Below, one piece after another: positions 1 through 11,829 of a stretch of DNA of 64,000 nt (the stretch's first letter is position 1; each line of letters begins with the position of its first letter). Below the pieces are notes generated by a model. The model saw only the letters and a list, made by a program, of their open reading frames with translations, did no database searches and was not told where the DNA came from. The position numbers and the translations under genes were made by a program. The stretch is from NCBI GenBank assembly GCA_024036415.1, contig JAMWET010001319.1, forward strand, positions 26,001-90,000, given 5' to 3'. The stretch is from Prochilodus magdalenae. Taxonomy: Eukaryota > Chordata > Actinopteri > Characiformes > Prochilodontidae.

Positions 1-221
1 AAAAATATAATAAATGACAATAAAAACTGTATATTGTAAACAGACAATAGACAGGTAAGGTAGCAGTTAATTATTGCACATTCTTTGGATAGCTTATAGA
101 TATAATAAAATTATTGCACATCAAGAGAGTTTTGTTTTCATCTTATCTCTATTTCTCATTTTAAAGTGTACTATAAGAGTATTTATCTTCTTTGTATTCC
201 ACTTGAAATTATTTTTAAAGA

Positions 222-356
222 ATGTCACTCCTGTGAGTCAGATCAGATGAAGGCGTTGTGGTCCCCCAGTCTAAAATGTCAAAGTCTGATGTAGCATGAC
301 ATACCATCCAGCACAGAGACATGTTTCGTGTTTCCATTCATAAGGCTGGACTGCTG
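222..356 (+). repeat. 135-bp direct duplicate, copy 1
   Basis: This segment is repeated in direct orientation at 1052-1186 with six substitutions by eye (about 96% identity) and no indel. It begins at ATGTCACTCCTGTGAGTCAG and ends at GGCTGGACTGCTG. Downstream of this copy lies a Tc1-like relic; downstream of copy 2 lies unrelated unique sequence. No coding potential was recognised. It could be a segmental duplicate or two copies of an unrecognised dispersed repeat. Confidence 0.85.
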
Positions 357-365
357 AATTCATGA

Positions 366-802
366 CACAAGACATCTGCATAACACAGGACTACACGCAC
401 GTGGACCGTTACAATGACTGCCCCTAACACCACATCAACGCTTCCAAAGACTGTCATTGAGTGACTCAGAATGACAGCGGGTCACCTTCAGTGATGAATC
501 CCACTTTTGTCTTGGTGGAGATGACCAACGAACGTGTGTCGATGAATGTTTGCTGTCATGTGCTGCATGTTTACAAGGCCAGGTGTCACTTCCTCCACCC
601 CAACCTCAGAATCCACAGGACCTGGGTGAGAATATCTAAGATGCATGGGATGGATTATCACAGGACACCATCACAAACCTCTACAACTCAAACAAGGCAG
701 TCTGACTCCATACTGAGAGACACTACTTCTGTATGTATGGCTCAATAAATATTACCCATATCAGTATAGATGTCATTTATTGTTCCTGGTATCTTCTTTA
801 CA
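366..802 (+). mobile_element. Tc1-like transposon relic, family A copy 1
   Basis: This stretch aligns by eye with the relics at 30390-31050 and 39300-39845 and with the reversed relics at 25075-25745 and 45590-45965. Shared landmarks are CAGGACTACA, a GTGACTCAGAATG block, GTCTTGGTGGAGA, GGGATGGATTATCACAGGAC and a 3' part reading CTCAATAAATATTA. In the better-kept copy at 30.5 kb these translate as Tc1/mariner transposase. Here the reading frame is broken and only short open frames remain, so it is a dead copy. Element ends and target duplications could not be fixed. Confidence 0.7.
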
Positions 803-1051
803 AAAACCATGGTCAGAGAAGACTCCGAGTGGAATGGTGATGTATGGTTAGATGGCCTGGAGTCAATGTGAGGCAGAAACCGCACTAGGCTGTCACTCTC
901 TACTTTAGTCAGCGAGGAGGAAATTAAGCAAAGGTATAAATAGTACTTTGAGACAAAGTGGCCTGTACCTGAAGTACCTCTTGATGTTCTCATTATGAAA
1001 GGCCTTCTGTGGCCTGTGTCTCAGGAAAAAAAAAAAATATATACACATCTG

Positions 1052-1186
1052 ATGTCACTCCTGTGAGTCAGATCAGATGAAGGCGTTGTGGTCCCCCAGT
1101 CTAAAATGTCAGAGTCTGATGTTGCATGACATACCGTCCTGCACGGAGACATGTTTCGTTTTTCCATTCATAAGGCTGGACTGCTG
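1052..1186 (+). repeat. 135-bp direct duplicate, copy 2
   Basis: Second copy of the segment at 222-356, separated from it by 695 bp that include the Tc1-like relic. It is preceded by a short poly-A and AT tract at about 1026-1043. Confidence 0.85.
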
Positions 1187-1744
1187 GTTTGCGGTAGTGG
1201 TGGTTATTAAAGTCCTGTGTTGTTCCTCCCTCTTGTCTTGCAGGTTTGTTTCATTGGTCTGGTGCGTCACATACACCCATATGCGAGGGCGTGGTGGGAA
1301 AAGCTGACATAATGCTGTAGCCCACAACAACGAATCAGCCCCTTGCAGCAGGCTTTGCTTTAGCAGCGCTTCCTGAGCCTCTAAATAAAGCAGCACTGAG
1401 TGGGATGTTTGTCTTGACTGTACAGGAGCCAACCTGACCGCCGCTGCAACTATTGCAAAATTCCAGCTCCAATGCTTCTTAAATAGGGAAATGTTTCTGG
1501 GATTAAAAAACACCGACCTCTGATGTAATGGCCTTTTCTCAACCTGGCTGCCAACAATGACAAATTCTGAGGCATTGAAATACTGGAGTTTTTGAAATAC
1601 TGCAATTTTGTGTAACTTAACTCAGTTTGGTTTATATCACTGACTCAATTCCCCGTTTCTTATTTTCTTCTTTCAACCACACTGTAAACACTACAGGATG
1701 ACTGAATTACAATGTTACAGAAATCAAACATTTATTTACATGAT
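1187..1744. other. unique non-coding stretch
   Basis: No transposon or gene was recognised. An open frame of 134 codons runs on the minus strand (1109-1513), but it overlaps the 135-bp duplicate, has no recognisable domain and is probably chance. Confidence 0.5.
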
Positions 1745-1974
1745 GGTCGGTGTAGCTCAGCATATAACACCGCTACCTGCCAGGGAGCCACCACCACATG
1801 TGGGACACTGGGCTTTGAATCCCGGCCTGGGTGATTATGAGGTGCTACACCAATAAGAGTCCTTGGGCAAGACTCCTAACACTACACTGGCCTACCTGTA
1901 ATATGATTAACCTTGTAAGTCGCTCTGGATAAGAGCGTCAGCTGAATGCTGTAAATGTCATAAGTCATAAATGT
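1745..1974 (+). mobile_element. tRNA-derived SINE with L2-like tail, copy 1
   Basis: The 5' part resembles a tRNA gene: an A-box-like GGTGTAGCTCAGC and a degraded B box (GGGCTTTGAATCCC). A body follows with AAGAGTCCTTGGGCAAGACT, then a tail reading GTAAGTCGCTCTGGATAAGA and GCTGAATGCTGTAAATGT. Reversed or partial copies lie at 13547-13760, 34830-35046 and 35736-35815. The tail matches the 3' end of the L2-like LINE at 27566-28230, as expected if the SINE borrows that LINE's reverse transcriptase. The copy is diverged and probably inactive. Confidence 0.85.
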
Positions 1975-2780
1975 TGCATTTGTTCTACAAATATTTGAAA
2001 CCAGTGTTGAAATACCCATAATCATATGCTGATACATATAGATAAGTGTTCAAGATGACTGTAATATTATTAAATACAGGTTTCAATTTATTAGTAGTCA
2101 GAAACTGTAAATAAATGTATAGAAACATTAGATGTGTCTAGAATAAGGGGAACGAGAAGGCTCTAAAAGCTGCGTGTCACTGAGAACGATGTTGCTGTAA
2201 AATGAATATCCAGAATTAAGTTTTAGAAATTAATCAAGAGGTGGAGAGAATATCTCAAAGAGGATAACTTGGAAGAATACATATACCAGTATATCAGTAT
2301 ATTTAAGTTTCTTGCTTACACAATTCTTGAAATGTTGCGATATTTCAATCAACATTTATAAACTAAATAAACTGAAATATGGCCAGTGCTTCCAGACCTC
2401 TGAATGACAGTGTAGGTGAAGATGCTTCCTGTTTCTGCTTCTCAGTGACACTGACAAGGCTCGGCCTATTCACACCCACACGAGTGCTTAATTGCAGCTT
2501 TGAAAATGTTAGCAGATGCTAACTAGCAACTCAATAGGCCTCAGAACAACCCTTAGAGCTGTGGAGAGTGTGATGAGATCGTCTCAGCTTATGATTCACT
2601 GCCTGCCTGGCATCCTCGGTCTATTTTGGGCCATTTTTAGCTGTGTGGTTTAATAGGCATAATAATAGTACAATTTACATTGAGTTTTATTTTTACTACA
2701 CACACACACACTGTCAGCAATCCTTCCCTGTCTGCATTTAAGCCACAAACACTCACACACTGCAAATGAGCATACTACTT
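1975..2780. other. unique non-coding stretch
   Basis: AT-rich sequence with a short CA run near 2699-2712. No gene or repeat was recognised. Confidence 0.5.
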
Positions 2781-2789
2781 ACCTTGTCT

Positions 2790-3415
2790 TTGATCTCTGG
2801 CTTTGACCTCGTTTCCCTTTTGACCTCTCTTTTCGTTTCTCCCCTTCTGTTTAGCCTGCTTGTTGTTAGCTTCTCTGGTATTTGACCCCAGTTCTGTCCC
2901 TTGGACTTCGCTTGGCTTTTACCCTCTGGTTCAGTCTGCCTTCTTGGATTTCGAGCCTTGCCTGTTTACTCATGACCAGATATTGCCCCTTCTCATTGCT
3001 GACTCTCTGGTCTCTGCTTGTTATGTGGGACACGACGAGTAGACAGGATGCAAGTGCAGGTTGTTCAATGTAAAACTAACAAGAGGAAAACCAAAAACCA
3101 AAAGGAAAACGAAGAAACAAAACTCTACTGAGGAACCGGGTCACAGAAACAACTAACAGAGTCAAAAACACCAAGCCAGAACAAAGGGAACCACAGGGAG
3201 TATAAAACAAGGACTAACGAGGAACACCTGGGAAGGGACGGAGCTACAAACTAGGGACAGGTGAGGGGCCTGGCAAGGGGGCGGAGAGAGGAGGAGCAGT
3301 AAGCAAAATAAACAGAAGCACATGGTAGGACAACAAAAGGCACATGGAAATGACAGGAGAAAGACAGAAACTGGAAACCAGAGAGAACGTAGGTGAACAG
3401 GGGCTAGACTAGACA
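2790..3415 (-). mobile_element. LTR-like retroelement fragments
   Basis: On the minus strand, 3415 to 3024 has the make-up of a fish solo LTR: a TGTCTAG start, C/T-rich text, a TTTTATACTCCC TATA-like box and an end near CGTCGTGTCCCACA. The abutting 2790-3023 is pyrimidine-rich in the opposite orientation and may be another LTR fragment. No target duplication was found and no AATAAA is evident, so this is a weaker call than the LTR at 15058-15615. Confidence 0.4.
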
Positions 3416-3569
3416 GGCCTTGGGTTTCTACAATAAAGCTCACTTGTCTTTTAGCTCTTTTTAGAACTAGCTTGTGCCTAGTTCTTTGTTTTTGACACCA
3501 AGATATGTGTTTTTTTGGTCAGCTTAATTTTGGCATTTTCATTTAGCATTTTACATCCACTCCTGCATT

Positions 3570-4430
3570 TTAGGCCTTCAACACATTCCAAAAAAAGTTG
3601 GAACAGTAAAGAATTTACTACTTTCTACTTGGTCTCACAACACTTAAACAACATTTGCCAAGCGATGAAATGCTTCAGGTGTTAGTTTGTTCCATTCTTC
3701 CTCCAAACATGTGTGAACATTCTCCACACATTCTCTACTGGGGACAGGTCAGGCCTGCGGGGACAGGCCAGTACAGTACTTGAACCCTCTGCATTGTCTT
3801 GTTGGAAAATGCATGGACGTCCCTGGAATTTATGTCAAAAGCAGCTGCTCAGATCTCAGTGTAGTTTTCTGTGTTTACACTGCATCACAAAAGTATAATT
3901 GACCTTTGCTTATAAAGGTCACTGAAACAAACCCGAACTATGGCAGACCCTGGCTTTTGGATGGTCGTTTTCGTTTTTGGTCCAGAGGACACAACATCCA
4001 TTTTTTCAAAAAAAGATCTGAAACACTTCTACTGTGTGATGGTCCATCTTAGATATCTCCAAGCCCAGAGAATTTGGCACTGCGTCTGGACATGCGTAGT
4101 AAGGCTTCTGTTTTGCACAGTAAGGCTATCATTGGCCTGAGAAAGGTTTATCAAAATAAACCCTCGCTCATGTGATTATATCAGCTATTGCTTAACGATA
4201 GTTCTGGATGCGGTGCTGTCTGGGGGATTGGAGATCACGGTGTTAGGCTTAAGCTTGCTCCCTTTTAATGATTTTATGCACTCTTGAGGGAGAACTATGC
4301 AAAGGCCCTTCCAGTACTTCTCTGATGAACTTTGTTTTTTAAACATTTCGGTAATTATCTCTCACATCTGTTGACAAACTGGAGATCCTCTGCCAATCTT
4401 GCTCCTCAAATACTCAGCTTTTTGTGGAAA
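3570..4430 (-). mobile_element. Tc1/mariner-type transposon relic, family B (reversed)
   Basis: The + strand reads as the complement of a fish Tc1/mariner-type element I recognise from memory. Landmarks in order are an end-like CAACACATTCCAAAAAAAG, then CACATTCTCTACTGGGGACA, GCATTGTCTTGTTGGAAAAT, GTCCAGAGGACACAACATCC, GGTCCATCTTAGATATCTCC and CATCTGTTGACAAACTGGAG. The order is that of a reversed copy from the 3' end to near the transposase start. Many frameshifts remove any open frame. Sister fragments lie at 25770-27420 and a related element at 50440-52560. Confidence 0.7.
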
Positions 4431-6023
4431 CTGCTTTTGCGCAATTCCCCACCCATCTAGCTGCTGTTTCAGCCTTCAGTCTGAGAGCTGTGACATAATA
4501 AATGGCTCACTCCCGGCTCAACACATACAAACTAATCAACAATGGTTTACTCTTGGATTATGTGTTCAACATCTGCAGGTGGCTCGCTGCCGATGAATGA
4601 AACTGGCATACGTTGAGAGACTCGGACAGTTATGTAATGCGAGAGTGCACGCCTCCTTTTTGTTCGCCTTCCATTGGCCTCTCGCTGTATGTCTAATGCT
4701 TGTACTACGCAGCTTTCGGCTTCTGCAAAAAATCACTGCAGCATTAGTAGTCCTCCCCAGTGTCATCCACAGCTGGACACTTGGCTGATTTTGTTTAATT
4801 CCTAGAAATCAAAAGTTATTACTGACATTTTTGCTACATTATTTACGATTAAAGTAAGTACATAATTACTTTCATGTTTAGGCATGTATTGAATTACATA
4901 ACAGTCGAGTTAGCTTCTGTATCATCCTTTTCTTCGCATACCAGCAACACAATAATCACAGTTACAATAGTGTCTCTATTACCAACAGACACGAATGCTA
5001 TGGTGATATGATTTGGTGGACTAGAATATATACTGTAGGATATATAACTTCTCCATGTAGCGTTCTTTCTCCATTAAAGACACTTCTCCATCCTTGATTA
5101 GCTATTTCCTGGAACCGGGTGCCTTTGGTTGCATTGTCTCTAAGTGATGATGTTGAATCGCCTGGAGTTACTTCTGCCATATATTTTATTTCTGTGTTCT
5201 GTTATAATGGTTATCACTGGCAACCGGCTGCTTATTAAATAATAACCAGAGTTAGTGAATAGCCTCTTATAGGGGTATTGTTAAATTTACTGTACAAATT
5301 TCTCTTTAGAATAAGGGGTCAGTTTAGCCTCTCTAGGTAGCAAGCAAATATCAGTTGGCTAGCCTGATTAGGTTGTCACCCTACTGAGTGTTTGCTACTG
5401 CTGGTCCACCATCGGACGACCCTGATTTTTGTCCTGCAAGATCAAACTAGTTCTTAGTCTCCTAAACAGATTTTAAAGGTGTAAAGACTTTTATTTTGAT
5501 AGGCTTTCCCTTTGGACAAGACAATATTAAAACAGCTGAGAGAAGCAGTAGGTAAAAATAGAAAATTATTTTGTGGAAAACGTTTTTACTGACACTAAAA
5601 ATTTGACTAAATTTGTAAAAAAATTTAAAATAAATAAAGAAAAAATAATGAAAAAATAAATAAATTGAAGCTGAGCAAAACGCTATTGGACTAGCAGTGT
5701 ACAACTCTGGGTTTTCTGGAATCAATTCTGACTTTCTACTAATGCTGGTGAAATGGAGGGAACTGCCCATTTCATCTCACAATATGGAAGACAGAAGAGA
5801 TTAAATCGCCCTCATTAATGTAGTTTACACACTTCTGAGTAGCTACAGATTATTACATTCGGTTTATTTTCCATACTGAGGAGCATGGAAAAAGGTAGCC
5901 TGAAGAAATCAGCACTGAAGACACATTTTTTGTTTCTTTGGGGAAAAAAACCTGAATGCATCTTGTTCCTCTTTTTTTAAGAGGCTAAAAGTTGGCTTTG
6001 TATTTTCCAAGCCTTTTTTGGCT
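4431..6023. other. unique non-coding stretch
   Basis: No recognisable gene or transposon. The part at 5560-5680 is A-rich. Short open frames here have no recognisable domain. Confidence 0.45.
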
Positions 6024-6120
6024 TTTCCAGTCCACCTTAAATGATGCAGTGGTTAACTTAATGTTGCACTGCTGCTACAATTTAACTGCAGTGCCATTTA
6101 AGGTGGAACGGAAATCTAAA
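6024..6120. repeat. small imperfect inverted-repeat element
   Basis: CCAGTCCACCTTAAATGATG on the left pairs with the complement of CATTTAAGGTGGAACGGAAA on the right. A related arrangement occurs at 37195-37350, so this looks like a small foldback (MITE-like) family. Confidence 0.5.
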
Positions 6121-6354
6121 TAAAAACCTGGCAACAAAGATTCAAATCTCGGCTTCATTTTCTTTTCCACAAAGTTCCCTGAAAAACATTGTTTGTGTTT
6201 GGTTTTCTTTCCTTGTACCATTTCTAATAAATGTTTATTGCGACCCCAATCAAAGAGCTGAAGTTCAGGACATATAGATTGTTCCTGTGAGCTGAGTTTG
6301 TGCTACAGCAGCTGGTGAGCAGAGTTGGTGTTGTTTAAAGCTGTTTAAACAAGC

Positions 6355-6403
6355 TCTGAGTTTGAGTAGTGAGCTGTTTAAACTCAGGCTACTCAAACTC
6401 AGA
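6355..6403. repeat. perfect 15-bp inverted repeat
   Basis: TCTGAGTTTGAGTAG (6355-6369) is followed after 19 bp by its exact complement (6389-6403). GCTGTTTAAAC is also repeated around it. Function unknown. Confidence 0.8.
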
Positions 6404-8928
6404 CTCTCTCTTGCTTTACAACAGCCTCTGTCAGAATATCCCTCCGGTCGATCCCAATGAAAAAACACAGGAGTTGCCAGAGCTGAACAGTCAACTCTTT
6501 TGGAATCGATTCTCCATCACTCCCGTTAGTGGGCCAACAGTGTTGCACCATCCTCTTGCTATCATCTTTCCCACTTTTGAACCAAATAGTTTTTTTTTTC
6601 TCTCTAAATAGGTGCTTCTCAGCACTGGTCCGTTTAACCGAGCCCACCCTGTGGTGGGAGGCACTGTAAACCTATTATACTAAAGAACTATAAACAGATT
6701 CGACTCCAGCTCTAACGACACTCAGTCGACTTTGCACTCACTGCCATTGTTGTCTGTAGCAGAGCACCATCGAGTCAAATCGAACTGTGCCAGGGTGTTT
6801 GAATATATTATCTAAGCTAGGTTAGCTAGGAGAGAGGAGCTAGCTAGCATAAGCGTAACTAGTAGGCTACACCTCCAAACATCACCGAACAGTTTCATTT
6901 CAGCATTCTGTTCTTCTATCACCAACTACTTGACTTTGGTTACTCAGAGTTCAGTCATCATCATCTAACTCTCTGTCAGAATCAAACCTGTTCTGTGGAG
7001 AGCAGTCCTAACAGCGTATTAGCCAAGCTTATGCTAACTCCTGGTTAGCTGCACTGTTTAACATTCAGAAGTCAGTCTTAGACTGAAGCCTTAATATTTA
7101 TTGAGTGGTGGATTTAAAATCTTGCACTGCTTTAATTATCGGGCTTCTGTGTTAGCATACTCTACTCCAGAGCATTGTAAAAAAATTTATGCTGTGTTTG
7201 TTATTTCACTGTCAAACTGTAACTGTGTGGAAATGCCTGTGGGCTGATAACCATTTTCTCGGCAATAGAAAAGAGACTTTAGTGTTACATTTTTTCAGAT
7301 GATTGGTGGTTTAGAAAGAAATACCCCAAAAGTAAAATACCTTGTTTATAGTTCCTAGTTCATGCATAATAAATTAGTAATAAGCAGCTACTCGTTAGTA
7401 TGCATTATAAAGCTTATTATCAGCATTATAGGCCCATATAATGCCCCTCTGTACTAAAGTGCTACCAAGTTTGTTTATATACACTTACAGTTGTGTATAT
7501 ACCCTTTCTATATGCTGGTTATGAAAACCACATCTCATGTACAACAGAGGTTAACTCTGTTTTCTTGCCATCGTGTCTGAAGGAACAGAAAAGTGGCATG
7601 TCTGAGTCAGTCCCAACACAGCAGGCCTGGCATCTCAAACATTAGACCCCGTTACTACAGCAACGTGATTCAGAGGTTCTCCTACAGCAGCCAACGGTAA
7701 GGCACAACCTTGTTTTGTCATGTCTCTGATTCTTCGACCTTTTAGGAGTGCACGAAACAGGTACAAATGCCAAACCAGCCATTTACCCCCCAGGGCCTTG
7801 CAAGACAACTCTGATAATATCAGCACTGGTTACTCTCAGTTTCTCTGTACATTTGGGTGTGTGAATGAGGGATGACTAAGTCTACACAATACAGGGTGTG
7901 AATTGTAGGTGGAGGATAGATAAATCTTGAAAGGAGGGGTAGAAATAGTGATGCAAATCTAAAAAAATAATAAAAAAAAAAAGCTGGGACTTGTTTGGCC
8001 TCAAGCTCCTGAATAGGTGCACAGTGAAAATGTGTGGAGTTGAGAGCCTGTCATGGAAAGGTTCTCATATTCTCATAAGCCAAAAACTGCAATGGACCCT
8101 CCAGCTTGGTACCAGCCAACTTTTGGGTGGAGGGGGTGTAGTGGGTAGCTTACACATCTGTGTCAAGAGGTTGCACAGACTACTCAATGAGTTGACTTGT
8201 TGACTTCACTGCTTGGCTAATATGCCCTAGGTTTAATGTTGACTGGTTGCTGATTATGTAATTAAGACACCAACACCATGGACACCTCAGAGAAGATAGC
8301 AGGTTGGTGAGTCCAGGTTCTGTATCTCTGGTTGTCTGAAGGATAGCAGTGTGATCCGGCTTGTTGGAAACATTAAATTATGTCTCCTGACCTTTGGAGC
8401 TTGGCTTTGTTCTTGGCGATGTTCTAATATTTCTCTGCTGATCTACAGAGCTTCAAATGTCAGATATTGAACATCGTTATCTCTAGTTTCTGAAAGACTA
8501 TAATAAAAAGTCATGTGTCCCTGGAGAGGGGGGCATGGATTTCTGAATTTCTTTGGCTCTTTGGACCTCCACCACCACGTCTACTGGACCGCTACTGGAC
8601 CCCCTGTTTGGCTTTGTCATGCATTTCTAAGTGGCTTGTTACAAGGCATTTCATTCATATGTGTTTTTTATTCATGTCTTCATCAGCAATTAGTCAATGT
8701 CTACTAATTTTCTATCACAGAACTGTGGGCGTTTTTTTGCTGAAGTAAGGCCCTATAGTGAATGCACCATTAATGATGAAATATATATACAGGCATATCG
8801 TATAAATAATATAGGCATATGTTGGTCTAAAATTGCATCTTTTTCAGGAACTCGAAATGACAATCCACAATCTGTATCTAATCTGAGTTATAGCAGCATG
8901 GCTGCATGTCCATTGGCCCGTGTAGTTC
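6404..8928. other. unique non-coding stretch with one MITE-like patch
   Basis: Mostly unrecognised sequence. About 7330-7470 contains palindromic text (GCATTATAAAGCTTATTATC, TACTAAAGTGCTACC) of a kind common in dispersed fish repeats. No gene was recognised. Confidence 0.4.
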
Positions 8929-9481
8929 TGTCGCGCCTCCGCGTCTCCCCTGCTTCTCCGCTCTTCGGGACTCCACTTCCCAGAGAGCCACGATCGATGA
9001 CGTCATGTCTATGCGCCCCCGTTCGGACTCTGATTCGCTCTAGATCGCCAGAGGATTAACTCCAGCTGTGTCTAATTACTGTCTGTATTTAAGGCTGTGT
9101 TTCACACGGGTTCCCTGCGAAGTTTTGCTAAACATTGTTTAGCGATCCTGAGCGGTCCTTTCTCGTATTCTGGTTTCCGACTCCCTTCGTTCCTCTACTA
9201 CTCTTTCGCCTAATCCCTTTTGCTCGTGCTCTGACTCTCCGGTTTGAATCTCTGCTTTCTCACTTTGGTTTTCCCCTTCGGTCTTCCCCTGTAAACTTGT
9301 TCGCCCTCGCTGCTTGTACTACCTGGTTCTGACCTCCGCCTGTCCCTGACTCTGATTTAGCTTCTCCCATTGCTTCGCTGTTTACTGGTGGCTGCTGAGA
9401 TTGCCTGTTGGTAAATAAACCGTTACTGGTTTTTTAAATTCTGCACACGACGAATTTCCTGCAGTTCATCCTTGTCTTCCA
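8929..9481 (+). mobile_element. LTR retrotransposon solo LTR, copy A
   Basis: It starts TGTCGCG and is collinear, at roughly 85-90% identity by eye, with the reverse complement of 15058-15615. Shared landmarks include CTCCACTTCCCAGAG, GATGACGTCATGTCTA, ATTCGCTCTAGATCGCC, a TATTTAAG TATA-like box and AATAAA before CTGCACACG. No internal retroelement genes flank it, so it is a solo LTR. The 3' end is uncertain: aligning with copy B puts it near TCCA at 9478-9481, while a possible GTTC target repeat would put it near 9463. Confidence 0.75.
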
Positions 9482-11485
9482 TAGAAAACGTGGTAAAGCA
9501 ACATAATGAAAGAATATAACTTTAAAAAAAACAACTTTAAAATCATTTTGACATCCGATTTAAAATAGGGAGGACGGCATCTCTGTTGTTGCCACTTCAT
9601 GCCCGGAATGGCTGCTATATTACTATATAACTTTAAAGATGTGAGCATGAGACCTGTCGCAAGAACTGAGTAACGTTTTCCAGCACTGCCTCACAAACCC
9701 ATACTGTGGGTCTTTGAGCCAGCCACTTGAGCAAACTCAACCTGAGGTTGTGCAAAAACCTGAGGTTAGCTTTGAGATCTGTCTCCTGGCTAAGAGGAAA
9801 ACAACAAGAATCCACCAGCAGAGTGTTCATCCCTGCTGATATTATCTTTGAAAGACTGTCTCTGTGTTCTATAGCATTTCCAGTTCCAGGGATGTCATCT
9901 AACTTTAGTCCCCTTTCAGACTAGCATGCAAAAAACAATCCTCTTGCTAAAATGTTTAGTCAATCTTACGCCAAATAAGCCTCGAATGTGAGCAACCATG
10001 CAGCTCAATTATAATACATTGCACTGTCCAGTATGTCTTATGTGCAATGTAACCTATTCCATGTTGTCAGGAACAACGCTAATGAAGCCACATGGCGGTA
10101 TTTAATGTCATCCATGTGAACAGCCGTCAAAGAGAGGCTCAAAGCGCAATTTGTATATATGGCAGTGATGTAAAAGTTACACCCAACTGTAGGGAGTTTC
10201 CAGGAGCAAGAAATGCCAATTCTGGCCTGATACTGCTTTAACAGAGGACTAGGAATAAATTCCAGTTTCAAAACTGGGTCAGCTGGCGTGTTCTGTGTTC
10301 GAATGACTATTAAGTGCTGTTAGGAAATGTGATCTAACACAGTGGTAAATAAGCTCCTGTCTTGACTACTTTGGAAGGCAGGATACCATATAATACAGCA
10401 TAATAGAATGTTTTTGCACAGTTTTACTTCAAATAAAGGGCAACAAAATTTTACTACTCACAGAGTTTTGTGAAATGAGCTTCATAAATAAGATTCCTTA
10501 AACAAAAATGAAAGGTTAGGCCCTCCAGCACAACCTGAAGAACCTTTTCTCCTAACCTTTTCAAAGCAACACACTTCTGAGAAGCACATCTGGCCATCAC
10601 CCCCACTGATAGAAAAACCTTCCTTTAGAAAGAGAAATGTTTAGACATGGAGGGCCAGCGCATATCAATCTTTAGTCAGTTGTGTAAAGTTTATGTTCCT
10701 TTACTAAGCATGTGGTGATGAATGGATGGTTTTGGACAAGACTTCCACTGGGAGTCTCTGACTTGCCAAAAAGGTCAAAGAGTCTTTATGTAGAGATCCA
10801 AACTCACAGGTTCCTTGGTTTGATGAATCTGAGACTAATAAAACACATATTGCCTGAGAGATAATTGTGCAATAGGGGAATTAGTTGGACATCAGGGGAG
10901 ACATAATGAGAACATGCTATCTGGCAATGGCTGATATCTATACACTGAGTGGTTATGTAAGAAAGGCAGAAAAAGAGAAAAGGTCAGATCATATTAGCTG
11001 AAGTCTGAAACTGCTATTACTAGAGTGAATTGGAAGTTCAATTGGAATGGTGGTATGGAATGGTGTCTGGAGATAAGAGATTTCACACTCTCAGAATCCT
11101 CCACTGCCCCGAATAACCTTTTGCTGAACCAGAGAAATGTGGCTCAACCAGTAAAGGAGGTTGCCAGTCATCCAGGTCATTGAATTATCCAGTACTGTTA
11201 ATGGTGCATCTGGTCCTCAGCAGCTTTTAATCATATCATATTCCCAAGGGACCAGTGTCATCACGTCTGTTTTCTGCAAAGCAAATGGAAGCCATTGAGA
11301 AATGCTGCTGATTGTTGTTGCATTCTTGGAGCATTGTTGGCCGATGTGGTCCACTGTGCTGATGTGGTATCAGGGAGTGTTGGCTGGGGATACACCAATT
11401 TTCCAAAGTATGTAAAAAGCACCTCTAAATAGCTTGCATAATTCCCATAATCACCATGCAAAATGCAAGAGGTTGGCTAAAGGGG
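9482..11485. other. unique and decayed sequence
   Basis: No intact gene. Parts between 10530 and 10850 have transposase-like wording (for example TTGGTTTGATGAATCTGAGA) and may be an older Tc1 relic, but I cannot establish this. Confidence 0.4.
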
Positions 11486-11489
11486 TCCC

Positions 11490-11745
11490 AGGGCTGAGCT
11501 GTGGAGCAGTGGAACTGCATTCTCTGGAGTAATGGAGTTCCGTCCAATACGTTGGGAAGAGATACTGTGATCCAGAACTAATCAGCTAACACCAGTACCT
11601 GACCTCACTAATGCTCTGGAGGCTAAATGCAATCAAATCCTTTTCTGTCATGTTACGACATGTAGTGCAAAGCCTTCCCAGAAGATTAGAAACTGTTACT
11701 GGGAACAAACATCCCATAACAATAGTTGATCTCAGAAGACATAAG
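11490..11745 (+). mobile_element. Tc1-like transposon relic, C-terminal part
   Basis: TGAGCTGTGGAGCAGTGGAA, then CCAGTACCTGACCTCACTAA and AGCCTTCCCAGAAGATTAGA match the catalytic-region start and the C-terminus of a fish Tc1-like transposase. The open frame at 11611-11826 reads SLPRRLETVTGNKHP, like the usual Tc1 C-terminus (SLPRR then AV or TV). The part between the first catalytic Asp and the C-terminus is deleted, so this is a dead fragment. Confidence 0.6.
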
Positions 11746-11829
11746 CAGGTGTCTGCAAAGTCTGGTATTTGCAGTGTAATTCTTGAGCTTGCTTACCATG
11801 GAACCATAAAGTTTAAGCTCTTCTGAATA

